DNA of 6,460 nt from an uncultured Methylobacteriaceae bacterium (GCA_937872715.1 CALMTJ010000201.1:1-6460); one strand, 5' to 3'. Positions 1 to 5,901 are shown, counted from the stretch's first letter. The notes: generated by a model not told the origin, from the letters alone. Made by a program: numbers and translations.

Positions 1-708
1 CTGCTCGCCCGCCTCCTTCCGGAGCGCGCCGCCGCCTACGCGGGCGCCCGCCTCGACGTGCCGCCGCCGGCGCCCCGGCAGAACCAGGTGGCCGCGCTGC
101 TCGAGCCGCGCCACCGGCGCACCACGCTCACGATCTGGGCGTCGGCCTTCCTCAGCCTGTTCTGCATCTTCGGTCTCACCGGCTGGATCCCGACCGTCAT
201 GATGCAGCGCGGCGAGACCTTCGCGGCGAGCTTCGGCTTCGGCGCGCTGATGCAGGTGATGTCGTTCATCGGAGGGCTCGCCTGCGGCCATCTCGCCGAC
301 AGGCGCGGCGCGAGCCGGGGCGTGCTGGCGACCTGGTGGGCCGTGGGCGGCCTGGCCGTCCTGGCCCTCGTCCTGTTCAACGACCACCTGGTCAACGTCG
401 CGGCGGTCGCGGCCGCGGGTTTCTTCATCATCGGCGCCCAGTTCGTCCTGAACAACTTCACCGCCAGGTCCTACGAGACGGCCGTGCGGGCGACGGGGGT
501 CGGCATGATGCTGAGCGTCGGCCGCGTCGGCGCGATCCTGGGGCCGTTCGTGGCGGGCGCGCTCCAACAAGCGAGCGGCGGGCCGACCGCGATGTTCCTC
601 GCCATCGGCGCCGCCTCCCTCATCGCCGCATGCGCCGTGGCCTCGCTGGCGCGCGAGGGACGGGCGGCTGCGGGCGAGGCGGCCGGCTCCTTGCCGGCGC
701 ATCCCTGA
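1..708 (+). CDS. MFS transporter, C-terminal half (aromatic-acid carrier-like), 5' truncated
   Basis: The reading frame is open from the first base, so the gene starts left of the window; the 235 visible residues end at TGA 706-708. The sequence shows six hydrophobic segments at about visible residues 44-63, 76-98, 108-127, 131-152, 164-188 and 196-216. These fit TM7-TM12 of a 12-helix major facilitator protein. A GHLADRRGASR motif (97-107) sits between the second and third segments, where the C-terminal copy of the MFS loop signature (GxLADRxGRR) belongs. A glycine-rich helix follows (GVGMMLSVGRVGAILGP, 166-182), as in aromatic acid:H+ symporters. The short C-terminal tail is Ala/Gly-rich and cytoplasmic. 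The maleylacetate reductase gene starts 30 bases downstream on the same strand, which suggests an operon and import of an aromatic substrate of that pathway. Substrate specificity is inferred from context only; the GTG at 58 is internal, not a start. Confidence 0.88.
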   Translation: MLARLLPERAAAYAGARLDVPPPAPRQNQVAALLEPRHRRTTLTIWASAFLSLFCIFGLTGWIPTVMMQRGETFAASFGFGALMQVMSFIGGLACGHLADRRGASRGVLATWWAVGGLAVLALVLFNDHLVNVAAVAAAGFFIIGAQFVLNNFTARSYETAVRATGVGMMLSVGRVGAILGPFVAGALQQASGGPTAMFLAIGAASLIAACAVASLAREGRAAAGEAAGSLPAHP

Positions 709-738
709 AGGCCGGCCGGCACGACGCGGAACCCGCGA

Positions 739-1824
739 ATGGACCCGTTCACCTATACCGCGCGGCCCGCCCGCATCGTGTTCGGCTCAGGCACGCTCGC
801 GCGGGTCGGGGACGAGGTGGAGCGGCTCGGCTGCCGCCGCGCCCTCGTCCTGTCGACGCCGCAGCAGCAGGGCGACGCGGAGCACCTGCGGGACCGGCTC
901 GGCGCGGCCTGCGTCGGGATCTTCCCGGGCGCGGTCATGCATACGCCGGTCGAGGTCACGGAACGCGCGCTCGCGACCGTCCGGGAGACGGGCGCGGATT
1001 GCCTCGTGGCGCTCGGGGGCGGCTCGACGACCGGACTCGGCAAGGCGCTCGCGCTCCGGACCGACCTGCCGCAGGTCGTGGTCCCCACGACCTATGCGGG
1101 GTCGGAGGCGACGCCGATCCTCGGCGAGACGGCCGGCGGCCGGAAGGTGACCCAGCGCAGCCCCAAGGTGCTGCCGGAGGTGGTCGTCTACGACGTCGAC
1201 CTCACCCTGACCCTGCCGGCTCCCCTCTCCGTCACCTCCGGCATCAACGCGATCGCGCACGCGGTCGAGGCGCTCTACGCCCATGACGGGAACCCGGTCG
1301 TGTCCAGGCTCGCCGAGGACGGGATCGCGGCGCTGGCGAGGGCGCTTCCCCTCATCGTCGCGGAGCCGGGCCACCCGGGCGCGCGCTCGGACGCGCTCTA
1401 CGGCGCCTGGCTCTGCGGGACCTGCCTCGGCTCGGTCGCCATGGGCCTGCACCACAAGCTCTGCCACGTTCTCGGCGGGACGTTCGACCTGCCGCATGCC
1501 GAAACGCATACGGTCGTGCTGCCGCACGCGGTCGCCTACAACGCCGCGGCCGCGCCGGGTGCGGTGGCGCGCGTCGCCCGCGCACTCGGCCGCGGCGACG
1601 ACGCGGCGGCGCTCGGGCTGTTCGACCTCGCGCGGAGGCTCGGCGCGCCGACGAGCCTGCGCGACATCGGGATGCCGGAATCCGGCATCGACCGGGCGGT
1701 CGAACTCGCGACGGCGGAGCCCTATCCCAATCCGAGGGCGATCGATTCCGAGGGCATCCGGACGCTGATCGAGGCCGCCTTCTCGGGCCTCGCCCCGCTC
1801 CCTCCGTCCTCTTCAGGCATCTAA
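739..1824 (+). CDS. Maleylacetate reductase (iron-containing alcohol dehydrogenase superfamily)
   Basis: The 361-residue cytoplasmic enzyme is predicted to reduce maleylacetate to 3-oxoadipate with NAD(P)H (EC 1.3.1.32), the last step before the beta-ketoadipate thiolase route. Its length is normal for the family. The N-terminal nucleotide-binding domain carries GGGSTTGLGKA (93-103) and PTTYAGSE (116-123). The all-helical C-terminal domain has SGINAIAHAVEAL (167-179), HHKLCHVLGG (238-247) and LPHAETH (251-257). Aligned to Fe-type alcohol dehydrogenases, the four metal-ligand positions are N170, H174, H239 and H253. The usual Asp is therefore Asn, a replacement I recall as characteristic of maleylacetate reductases. 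ATG 739 is the natural start, with a weak GCGGA purine stretch before it. The dioxygenase that makes its substrate follows after 12 bases. Related genes are called macA, tfdF or graC; I leave the symbol open. Confidence 0.93.
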   Translation: MDPFTYTARPARIVFGSGTLARVGDEVERLGCRRALVLSTPQQQGDAEHLRDRLGAACVGIFPGAVMHTPVEVTERALATVRETGADCLVALGGGSTTGLGKALALRTDLPQVVVPTTYAGSEATPILGETAGGRKVTQRSPKVLPEVVVYDVDLTLTLPAPLSVTSGINAIAHAVEALYAHDGNPVVSRLAEDGIAALARALPLIVAEPGHPGARSDALYGAWLCGTCLGSVAMGLHHKLCHVLGGTFDLPHAETHTVVLPHAVAYNAAAAPGAVARVARALGRGDDAAALGLFDLARRLGAPTSLRDIGMPESGIDRAVELATAEPYPNPRAIDSEGIRTLIEAAFSGLAPLPPSSSGI

Positions 1825-1836
1825 GCGAGACCCATC

Positions 1837-2718
1837 ATGCGCGACGCGAACGAGCACACGATCACGGAGGCGGTCCTCGACCGCTTCGCCGACACGCCCG
1901 ACCCGCGCCTCAAGACCGTGCTTCTGTCCCTCGTGCGCCACCTCCACGACTTCGCGCGGGACGTCGAGCTCACCACGGGCGAATGGGCCTACGCGATCGA
2001 TTACCTGACCCGGACGGGCCAGATCTGCTCGGACACGCGCCAGGAATTTATCCTCCTGTCCGACGTGCTCGGGCTCTCGATGCTGGTCGACGCCATCAAC
2101 CATCGCCAGCCGGAGGGCGCGACGGAGACGACGGTGCTGGGCCCCTTCCACGTGGAGGGCGCGCCGCAGCCGGCGCACGGCGCCGACATCTCGGGCGGCC
2201 TGCCGGGCGAGCGGCTGCTCGTCGAGGGAGCGGTGACCGCCGCCGAGGGAGCGCCCGTTCCGGACGCGACCGTCGAGGTGTGGTCGGCCGACCAGGAGGG
2301 GTTCTACGACGTCCAGCGCACGGACCTCGGCGGTCCCGCGCTTCGAGCCACGTTCACGACGGACGCGGCCGGCCGCTTCCACTTCTGGACCGTGATGCCG
2401 GCCTTCTATCCCATCCCGGACGACGGTCCCGTCGGGACGCTGCTCAACGCCTCGGAGCGGCACCCCTTCCGGCCGGCCCACGTCCATTTCATGATCTCGG
2501 CGCCCGGCCACGAGCAGCTCGTGACGCACATCTTCGCCGATGACAGCCCCTACCTCGACAGCGACGCCGTGTTCGGGGTGAAGAACAGCCTCATCGAAAC
2601 CTTCGAGCACCGGGATCCCGGCACGGCCCCGGACGGCCGCGTCCTTCCGGAACCCTGGCGTCACCTCCGCCGCCAATTCGGATTGAAGCAGGACGGCACG
2701 GCCCGCGCGAGACCGTAG
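1837..2718 (+). CDS. Hydroxyquinol 1,2-dioxygenase (intradiol ring-cleavage, Fe(III))
   Basis: This 293-residue protein is an intradiol dioxygenase. It has the helical N-terminal dimerisation domain (about 1-100) and the beta-sandwich catalytic domain (about 100-285). The four expected Fe(III) ligands are visible: Y157 in GFYDVQ, Y191 in PAFYPIPDDGP, and H215 and H217 in RPAHVHF. The PIPDDGPVG segment, the APGHEQLVTHIF strand and DSDAVFGVK resemble hydroxyquinol rather than catechol dioxygenases. The predicted reaction (EC 1.13.11.37) is oxygenolysis of 1,2,4-trihydroxybenzene to 3-hydroxymuconate/maleylacetate, the substrate of the reductase encoded 12 bases upstream. That pairing strengthens both calls. 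The start is ATG 1837, preceded by a modest GCGAGA ribosome site; the stop is TAG 2716-2718. Relatives are named chqB, graB or tsdC. The operon appears to end here, at a convergent gene. Confidence 0.93.
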   Translation: MRDANEHTITEAVLDRFADTPDPRLKTVLLSLVRHLHDFARDVELTTGEWAYAIDYLTRTGQICSDTRQEFILLSDVLGLSMLVDAINHRQPEGATETTVLGPFHVEGAPQPAHGADISGGLPGERLLVEGAVTAAEGAPVPDATVEVWSADQEGFYDVQRTDLGGPALRATFTTDAAGRFHFWTVMPAFYPIPDDGPVGTLLNASERHPFRPAHVHFMISAPGHEQLVTHIFADDSPYLDSDAVFGVKNSLIETFEHRDPGTAPDGRVLPEPWRHLRRQFGLKQDGTARARP

Positions 2719-2740
2719 CGGCGCGCGGCGCGCGCGCCGC
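2718..2740. terminator. GC-rich hairpin between convergent genes (possible bidirectional terminator)
   Basis: A perfect 10-bp inverted repeat (2718-2727 with 2731-2740), made only of G and C, leaves a three-base GCG loop. It starts on the last base of the dioxygenase stop codon and lies 14 bases from the stop of the opposing gene. There is no T-run on either side, so it is not a canonical intrinsic terminator. The position between two gene ends suggests a role in ending or insulating transcription from both sides. Confidence 0.4.
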
Positions 2741-2754
2741 GACCAGGCGCTGCC

Positions 2755-3651
2755 TCATCCTTGCAGGGTGCCGTACTTCCCCCTCGCCGTCCTCCTGGCG
2801 AGGCCCGAGACCCCGCGGACCCGCTGGGCGTGCGGCTCGATCGGCAGTTCCCAGGTCTCCTTCTCGACGGCGTTCCAAGAAATCTCCAGCTCGTCCGCAA
2901 GCATCTCCCAAGTGCCGATCGTACCTGTCGAGACATCCGTCACCTCACCGGCCGGGAGGGAGAAGATCTCGTTCATGTTGGAATAGACGCCGTTCTTGAT
3001 GTTCCAGGTGAACACGTAGCGGCCCGACGGAGGCACCGACCAGGTTCCTACCAGCCGGATCGAGTTCAACTCCCTCATGATGTCGGAGGGGTACATCATA
3101 GGAAAGCGGAGCCATAGATCGGTCCTTTCCAGGGACTCGACCCAGGCCGCTTTCAGCGACGGCCCGAACTCGTCGGCCAGGGTGAGCGGCCCGTCCTGGA
3201 GGGACACCTCGGTGACGTCCGGGTTCTTGAACGAATGTTTCGTCGTCGTATGGCCGTAGACCCACACCATCGGCGCGAGATCGTTCATCAGCATGGTCGT
3301 GAAGCCTCCGAGAGTTCCTGCGAGGCAGGAGTAGAAGATGACGCTTCCTCCCGGATTCATCTTAGGACCCAACGCATCGGCAAACATCTTGATGTCACCA
3401 CGGGTGCGGATGTGATTGCCAAGCTGAGTGTTGAACCCGTGTCCGAAATAGGCGAACATATCGAGTGCCGGAGGCATGGCGTCGATCTTGCTGAGGAAAT
3501 CTTTGAGATTCGCCGGATACGGGAGGGCGTTGTGGAACGTGGCCGAGCCGCCGTGATACGCCTTCCTCACGCGCTCGGCTCCCGGAATGAAGACGATGTC
3601 GCAATCTGAGGTCTTGTCGTTGTCGCGGGTCGCGATCGCGTAAACCCTCAT
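2755..3651 (-). CDS. Uncharacterised protein with caspase/gingipain-like N-terminal domain and Trp-rich beta C-terminal domain
   Basis: I do not recognise a named family. I chose ATG at 3651-3649 (298 residues) because AGAGGAG lies seven bases before it; an in-frame start at 3687 would add only an Arg-rich 12-residue leader. The N-terminus (MRVYAIATRDNDK) has no signal peptide or membrane segment, so it is probably cytoplasmic. Residues 1-175 look like a caspase-like (clan CD) fold. A strand FAYFGHG ends in His71-Gly72, and a strand SVIFYSC ends in Cys109, the spacing and context expected of the His/Cys dyad; VYGHTTTKHS (131-140) follows. Residues 199-295 look like a small beta barrel: LVGTW (200-204), YVFTWNI (212-218), GTWEM (246-250), LEISWN (255-260), ETWELP (265-270), resembling lipocalin-like domains. 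Peptidase activity is an inference. The base composition is visibly lower in G+C than all neighbours, which suggests acquisition. It is transcribed alone, convergent with the hydroxyquinol operon. Confidence 0.85.
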   Translation of the reverse strand: MRVYAIATRDNDKTSDCDIVFIPGAERVRKAYHGGSATFHNALPYPANLKDFLSKIDAMPPALDMFAYFGHGFNTQLGNHIRTRGDIKMFADALGPKMNPGGSVIFYSCLAGTLGGFTTMLMNDLAPMVWVYGHTTTKHSFKNPDVTEVSLQDGPLTLADEFGPSLKAAWVESLERTDLWLRFPMMYPSDIMRELNSIRLVGTWSVPPSGRYVFTWNIKNGVYSNMNEIFSLPAGEVTDVSTGTIGTWEMLADELEISWNAVEKETWELPIEPHAQRVRGVSGLARRTARGKYGTLQG

Positions 3652-3829
3652 ATGTCGTCTCCTCTGCGATGGGCACCGCCGACGCACCGGTGGTGCCTTC
3701 TATGCTTGATGGCTCACGCGGCGGAAAGAGCTTGCGAGAGGAAGCCCCACTCGGGGCCGCCCGGGGCGAGCGCGACCGTGCTTCTTGACGCCTTGCGCCG
3801 GAGCCGGTAGCGCTTCGCCGTTCGCGAGC
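3652..3829. other. Intergenic region between divergent transcription units
   Basis: This stretch separates the minus-strand caspase-like gene from the plus-strand ilv leader and must hold both promoters. The ribosome site of the minus gene lies at 3658-3665. An inverted repeat (3672-3680 with 3689-3697, 9 bp including one G-T, 8-base loop) sits just upstream of it. A TTGACG hexamer at 3785-3790 is a possible -35 element for the ilv leader, but the hexamer 17 bases later (TAGCGC) is a poor -10. I see no convincing gene or RNA here. Confidence 0.5.
3672..3697. repeat. Inverted repeat upstream of the caspase-like gene
   Basis: GGCACCGCC (3672-3680) can pair with GGTGGTGCC (3689-3697) over nine base pairs with one G-T wobble, around an eight-base loop. 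On the minus strand it lies about 20 bases before the start codon, just ahead of the ribosome site. It could be an operator or a 5'-UTR hairpin of the minus-strand gene. Only the symmetry is seen; the function is open. Confidence 0.35.
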
Positions 3830-3839
3830 GGAGGGGCTT

Positions 3840-3890
3840 GTGCCCGTCATCCTTATCGTAGCGGAGGCGCCATCGACGGGGCGGGGTTGA
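3840..3890 (+). CDS. ilv leader peptide, MPVILIVAEAPSTGRG (candidate attenuator peptide)
   Basis: A 16-codon reading frame begins at GTG 3840 and ends at TGA 3888-3890. GCGGAGG at 3828-3834 provides a near-consensus ribosome site five bases before the start. Residues 3-7 are Val-Ile-Leu-Ile-Val (GTC ATC CTT ATC GTA), five consecutive branched-chain codons. The products of the pathway started by the downstream acetolactate synthase are exactly these amino acids. A strong intrinsic terminator follows 30 bases after the stop, still ahead of the structural gene. This is the textbook arrangement of a leader peptide whose translation senses charged tRNA for Val/Ile/Leu; such control is known for ilvBN of Caulobacter crescentus. 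The peptide itself is not expected to have another function. It is too short for standard gene finders, and translation is inferred. Confidence 0.78.
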   Translation: MPVILIVAEAPSTGRG

Positions 3891-3920
3891 ACCCGCTTTA
3901 TCCGGTTGGTGGCGCATGCA

Positions 3921-3942
3921 GGGTCCTTCGGGACCCTTTTTT
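3921..3942 (+). terminator. Intrinsic terminator with TTCG tetraloop (attenuator terminator)
   Basis: GGGTCC (3921-3926) pairs perfectly with GGACCC (3931-3936) around a TTCG loop, an especially stable tetraloop, and is followed at once by six T (3937-3942). It is the clearest rho-independent terminator in the window. It lies 56 bases before the acetolactate synthase start and well away from the end of any plus-strand structural gene. That placement argues that it acts on the leader transcript rather than on an upstream operon. Confidence 0.88.
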
Positions 3943-3998
3943 ATTGCTCTCGCGGGAGCAGCCCGGCGGCAGGCCGGGCAGGGGCGGAGGACAGGACG

Positions 3999-5792
3999 AT
4001 GGCCGAGACCATGACCGGAGCCGAGATGGTCGTCCGGGCGCTGCGCGACCAGGGCGTGGATCACGTCTTCGGCTATCCGGGCGGCGCCGTGCTGCCGATC
4101 TACGACGCCCTCTTCCACGAGCCGGCGCTCACCCATGTCCTCGTCCGTCACGAGCAGGCCGCCGTTCATGCCGCGGAGGGCTATGCCCGCTCGTCCGGCA
4201 GGCCCGGCGTCGTGCTGGTCACCTCAGGCCCGGGCGCCACGAACGCGGTGACCGGGCTCACGGACGCGATGATGGATTCGATCCCGCTCGTCTGCATCAC
4301 CGGGCAGGTGCCGACCCACCTCATCGGCACGGACGCCTTCCAGGAATGCGACACGGTCGGCATCACGCGCCATTGCACGAAGCACAACTACCTCGTGAAA
4401 TCGGTGGCGGACCTGCCCCGCATCCTGCACGAGGCCTTCTACGTCGCGACCCACGGCCGGCCCGGCCCGGTCGTGATCGACCTGCCGAAGGACGTGCAGT
4501 TCAAGGCCGGGCTCTACGAGCGGCCCGCGGATAACGGGCACAAGACGTACCGGCCTGTCGTCGAGGGCGACGAGACCCGCATCCGCCAGGCCGTCGAGCT
4601 GATGGCGCGGTCGAAGCGGCCGATCCTCTATACGGGCGGCGGCGTCATCAATTCGGGGCCGCGCGCCTCCGCGGCGCTCCGCGAGCTCGCGCGCCTCACG
4701 GGCTTTCCGGTCACCTCGACCCTGATGGGGCTCGGCGCCTTTCCGGCCTCCGACCCGGCCTTCCTCGGCATGCTCGGCATGCACGGCACCTATGAGGCGA
4801 ACCACGCCATGCACGATTGCGACGTGATGGTCGCGATCGGAGCGCGATTCGACGACCGCATCACCGGCCGGCTGGACGCCTTCTCGCCCGCCTCGAAGAA
4901 GATCCACGTCGACATCGACCCCTCCTCCATCGGCAAGAACGTGAAGGCGGATGTCGGCATCGTGGGCGATTGCGCCCATGTCCTCGAGGCGATGATCCGC
5001 GTCTGGAAGGAGATGAGACCTGCACGCGACGAGGAGGCGAGGGCGGCCTGGTGGAGGTCGATCGCCGAGTGGCGGGGCCGCGACTGCCTCGCCTACCGAG
5101 CCTCGTCGGCGGTCATCAAGCCGCAATACGCCGTCCAGCGCCTCTACGAGCTGACGAAGGGTCGCGAGACCTACGTGACGACGGAGGTCGGCCAGCACCA
5201 GATGTGGGCGGCGCAGTTCTTCAAGTTCGAGGAGCCGAACCGCTGGATGACGTCCGGCGGGCTCGGCACGATGGGCTACGGCCTGCCGGCCGCGATCGGG
5301 ACGCAGCTCGCCCATCCGGGCGCGCTCGTGATCGACATCGCGGGCGAGGCGTCCATCCTCATGAACATGCAGGAGATGTCGACGGCCGTGCAGTACCGGC
5401 TGCCGGTGAAGATCTTCATCCTGAACAACCGGTACATGGGCATGGTGCGGCAATGGCAGGAACTGCTGCACGGCGGGCGCTACTCGCAGAGCTACTCCGA
5501 ATCGCTGCCGGATTTCGTGAAGCTGGCGGAGGCCTATGGCGGCGTCGGCATGCGCTGCCAGGACCCGGACGAGCTCGACGACGCCATCCGGGAGATGATC
5601 GCGGTCGACCGGCCGGTGATCTTCGATTGCGCGGTCGACGAGGCGGAGAACTGCTTCCCGATGATCCCGTCCGGCAAGGCGCATAACGAGATGATCATGA
5701 ACGATTATCTCGGCGAGACCGGCGCGGAGGACGAGGCGTCGGCGACCGACCTCGGCGCGGTGATCGGCGAGGAAGGCAGGCTTCTCGTCTGA
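3999..5792 (+). CDS. ilvI: Acetolactate synthase, large (catalytic) subunit
   Basis: The ThDP/FAD enzyme joins pyruvate with pyruvate or 2-oxobutyrate to give acetolactate or acetohydroxybutyrate (EC 2.2.1.6), the first common step of Val/Leu/Ile synthesis. I start it at ATG 3999 (597 residues) because GGAGG (3986-3990) lies eight bases upstream; the frame is open back to 3906, but that stretch contains the terminator. The N-terminal ThDP domain has GYPGGAVLPIYDAL (25-38) and RHEQAAVHAAEGYAR (50-64), with catalytic Glu52. A central FAD-type domain includes TLMGLGAFP (241-249) and IGARFDDRITG (280-290). The C-terminal ThDP domain has TSGGLGTMGYGLPAA (418-432) and the Mg-binding segment AGEAS...FILNN (448-477), where Glu450 replaces the usual Asp. 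The acidic tail (about 570-597) is variable. It could equally be called ilvB. It is probably controlled by the leader attenuator upstream. No small regulatory subunit gene follows in the window. Confidence 0.96.
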   Translation: MAETMTGAEMVVRALRDQGVDHVFGYPGGAVLPIYDALFHEPALTHVLVRHEQAAVHAAEGYARSSGRPGVVLVTSGPGATNAVTGLTDAMMDSIPLVCITGQVPTHLIGTDAFQECDTVGITRHCTKHNYLVKSVADLPRILHEAFYVATHGRPGPVVIDLPKDVQFKAGLYERPADNGHKTYRPVVEGDETRIRQAVELMARSKRPILYTGGGVINSGPRASAALRELARLTGFPVTSTLMGLGAFPASDPAFLGMLGMHGTYEANHAMHDCDVMVAIGARFDDRITGRLDAFSPASKKIHVDIDPSSIGKNVKADVGIVGDCAHVLEAMIRVWKEMRPARDEEARAAWWRSIAEWRGRDCLAYRASSAVIKPQYAVQRLYELTKGRETYVTTEVGQHQMWAAQFFKFEEPNRWMTSGGLGTMGYGLPAAIGTQLAHPGALVIDIAGEASILMNMQEMSTAVQYRLPVKIFILNNRYMGMVRQWQELLHGGRYSQSYSESLPDFVKLAEAYGGVGMRCQDPDELDDAIREMIAVDRPVIFDCAVDEAENCFPMIPSGKAHNEMIMNDYLGETGAEDEASATDLGAVIGEEGRLLV

Positions 5793-5817
5793 AGCACGCG
5801 CGACAGGATACGACGGT

Positions 5818-5901
5818 CGTCATTGCGAGGAGGCGAAGCCGACGAAGCAATCCCCGGCCGACGCACGCCACCTGGTTTGCTTCGCTCCGCTCGCAACGAC
5901 G
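5818..5901. repeat. Imperfect palindromic intergenic repeat (REP-like)
   Basis: The left arm begins CGTCATTGCGAGGAGGCGAA (from 5818) and continues to GAAGCAATCC near 5853. The right arm, GGTTTGCTTCGCTCCGCTCG onward (5874-5901), reads on the opposite strand as CGTCGTTGCGAGCGGAGCGA...GCAAACC. The two arms therefore form a long imperfect hairpin around a roughly 20-base GC-rich centre. I recognise this CGTCATTGCGAG...GAAGCAATCC pattern as a dispersed palindromic repeat common between genes in alphaproteobacteria; copy number cannot be seen from one window. It begins 26 bases after the acetolactate synthase stop and may help to terminate or stabilise that transcript. Confidence 0.75.

Larger units (their letters stand above)
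3830..3945 (+). promoter_or_regulatory. Candidate transcription attenuator of acetolactate synthase gene
   Basis: Between the leader peptide's ribosome site and the structural gene lie several mutually exclusive pairings. An 11-bp stem (3867-3877 with 3905-3915, two G-T pairs) encloses a smaller hairpin GCGGG/CCCGC (3881-3885 with 3892-3896). The terminator hairpin is at 3921-3936. A possible antiterminator pairs ACCCGC (3891-3896) with GCAGGGT (3918-3924, one bulged A); it would compete with both the long stem and the 5' arm of the terminator. A ribosome stalled on the Val/Ile/Leu codons (3846-3860) would cover part of the 3867-3877 arm, while one reaching the stop codon would mask 3891-3896. 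The logic fits attenuation: low branched-chain aminoacyl-tRNA favours read-through. The terminator and leader peptide are clear; the antiterminator pairing is a proposal. Confidence 0.72.

Noticed and set aside
336..1286. Long plus-strand reading frame overlapping the transporter and reductase genes
   Set aside because: An Arg/Gly/Pro-rich translation typical of a shifted frame in GC-rich DNA; both real genes occupy the region in another frame.
3652..3687. Upstream start (3687) for the caspase-like protein
   Set aside because: It adds only an Arg-rich leader, and the AGAGGAG ribosome site at 3658-3665 lies inside it, seven bases before the ATG at 3651.
3785..3813. Possible sigma-70 promoter for the ilv leader: TTGACG with TAGCGC 17 bases later
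   Set aside because: The -35 is good and the position would give a sensible start near 3820, but the -10 matches the consensus poorly; noted only as a possibility.
3881..3915. tRNA-like GGTTGAACCC segment
   Set aside because: It lacks the other tRNA arms and is better explained as part of the attenuator stems.
3906..3998. Longer N-terminus of acetolactate synthase beginning at GTG 3906
   Set aside because: It would translate through the terminator hairpin, lacks a ribosome site and adds residues not seen in the family; ATG 3999 has GGAGG at good spacing.
4224..5684. 486-codon minus-strand open frame opposite acetolactate synthase
   Set aside because: An antisense shadow of a high-GC gene: the composition is His/Arg/Asp-rich with no recognisable domain, and the sense frame is certain.
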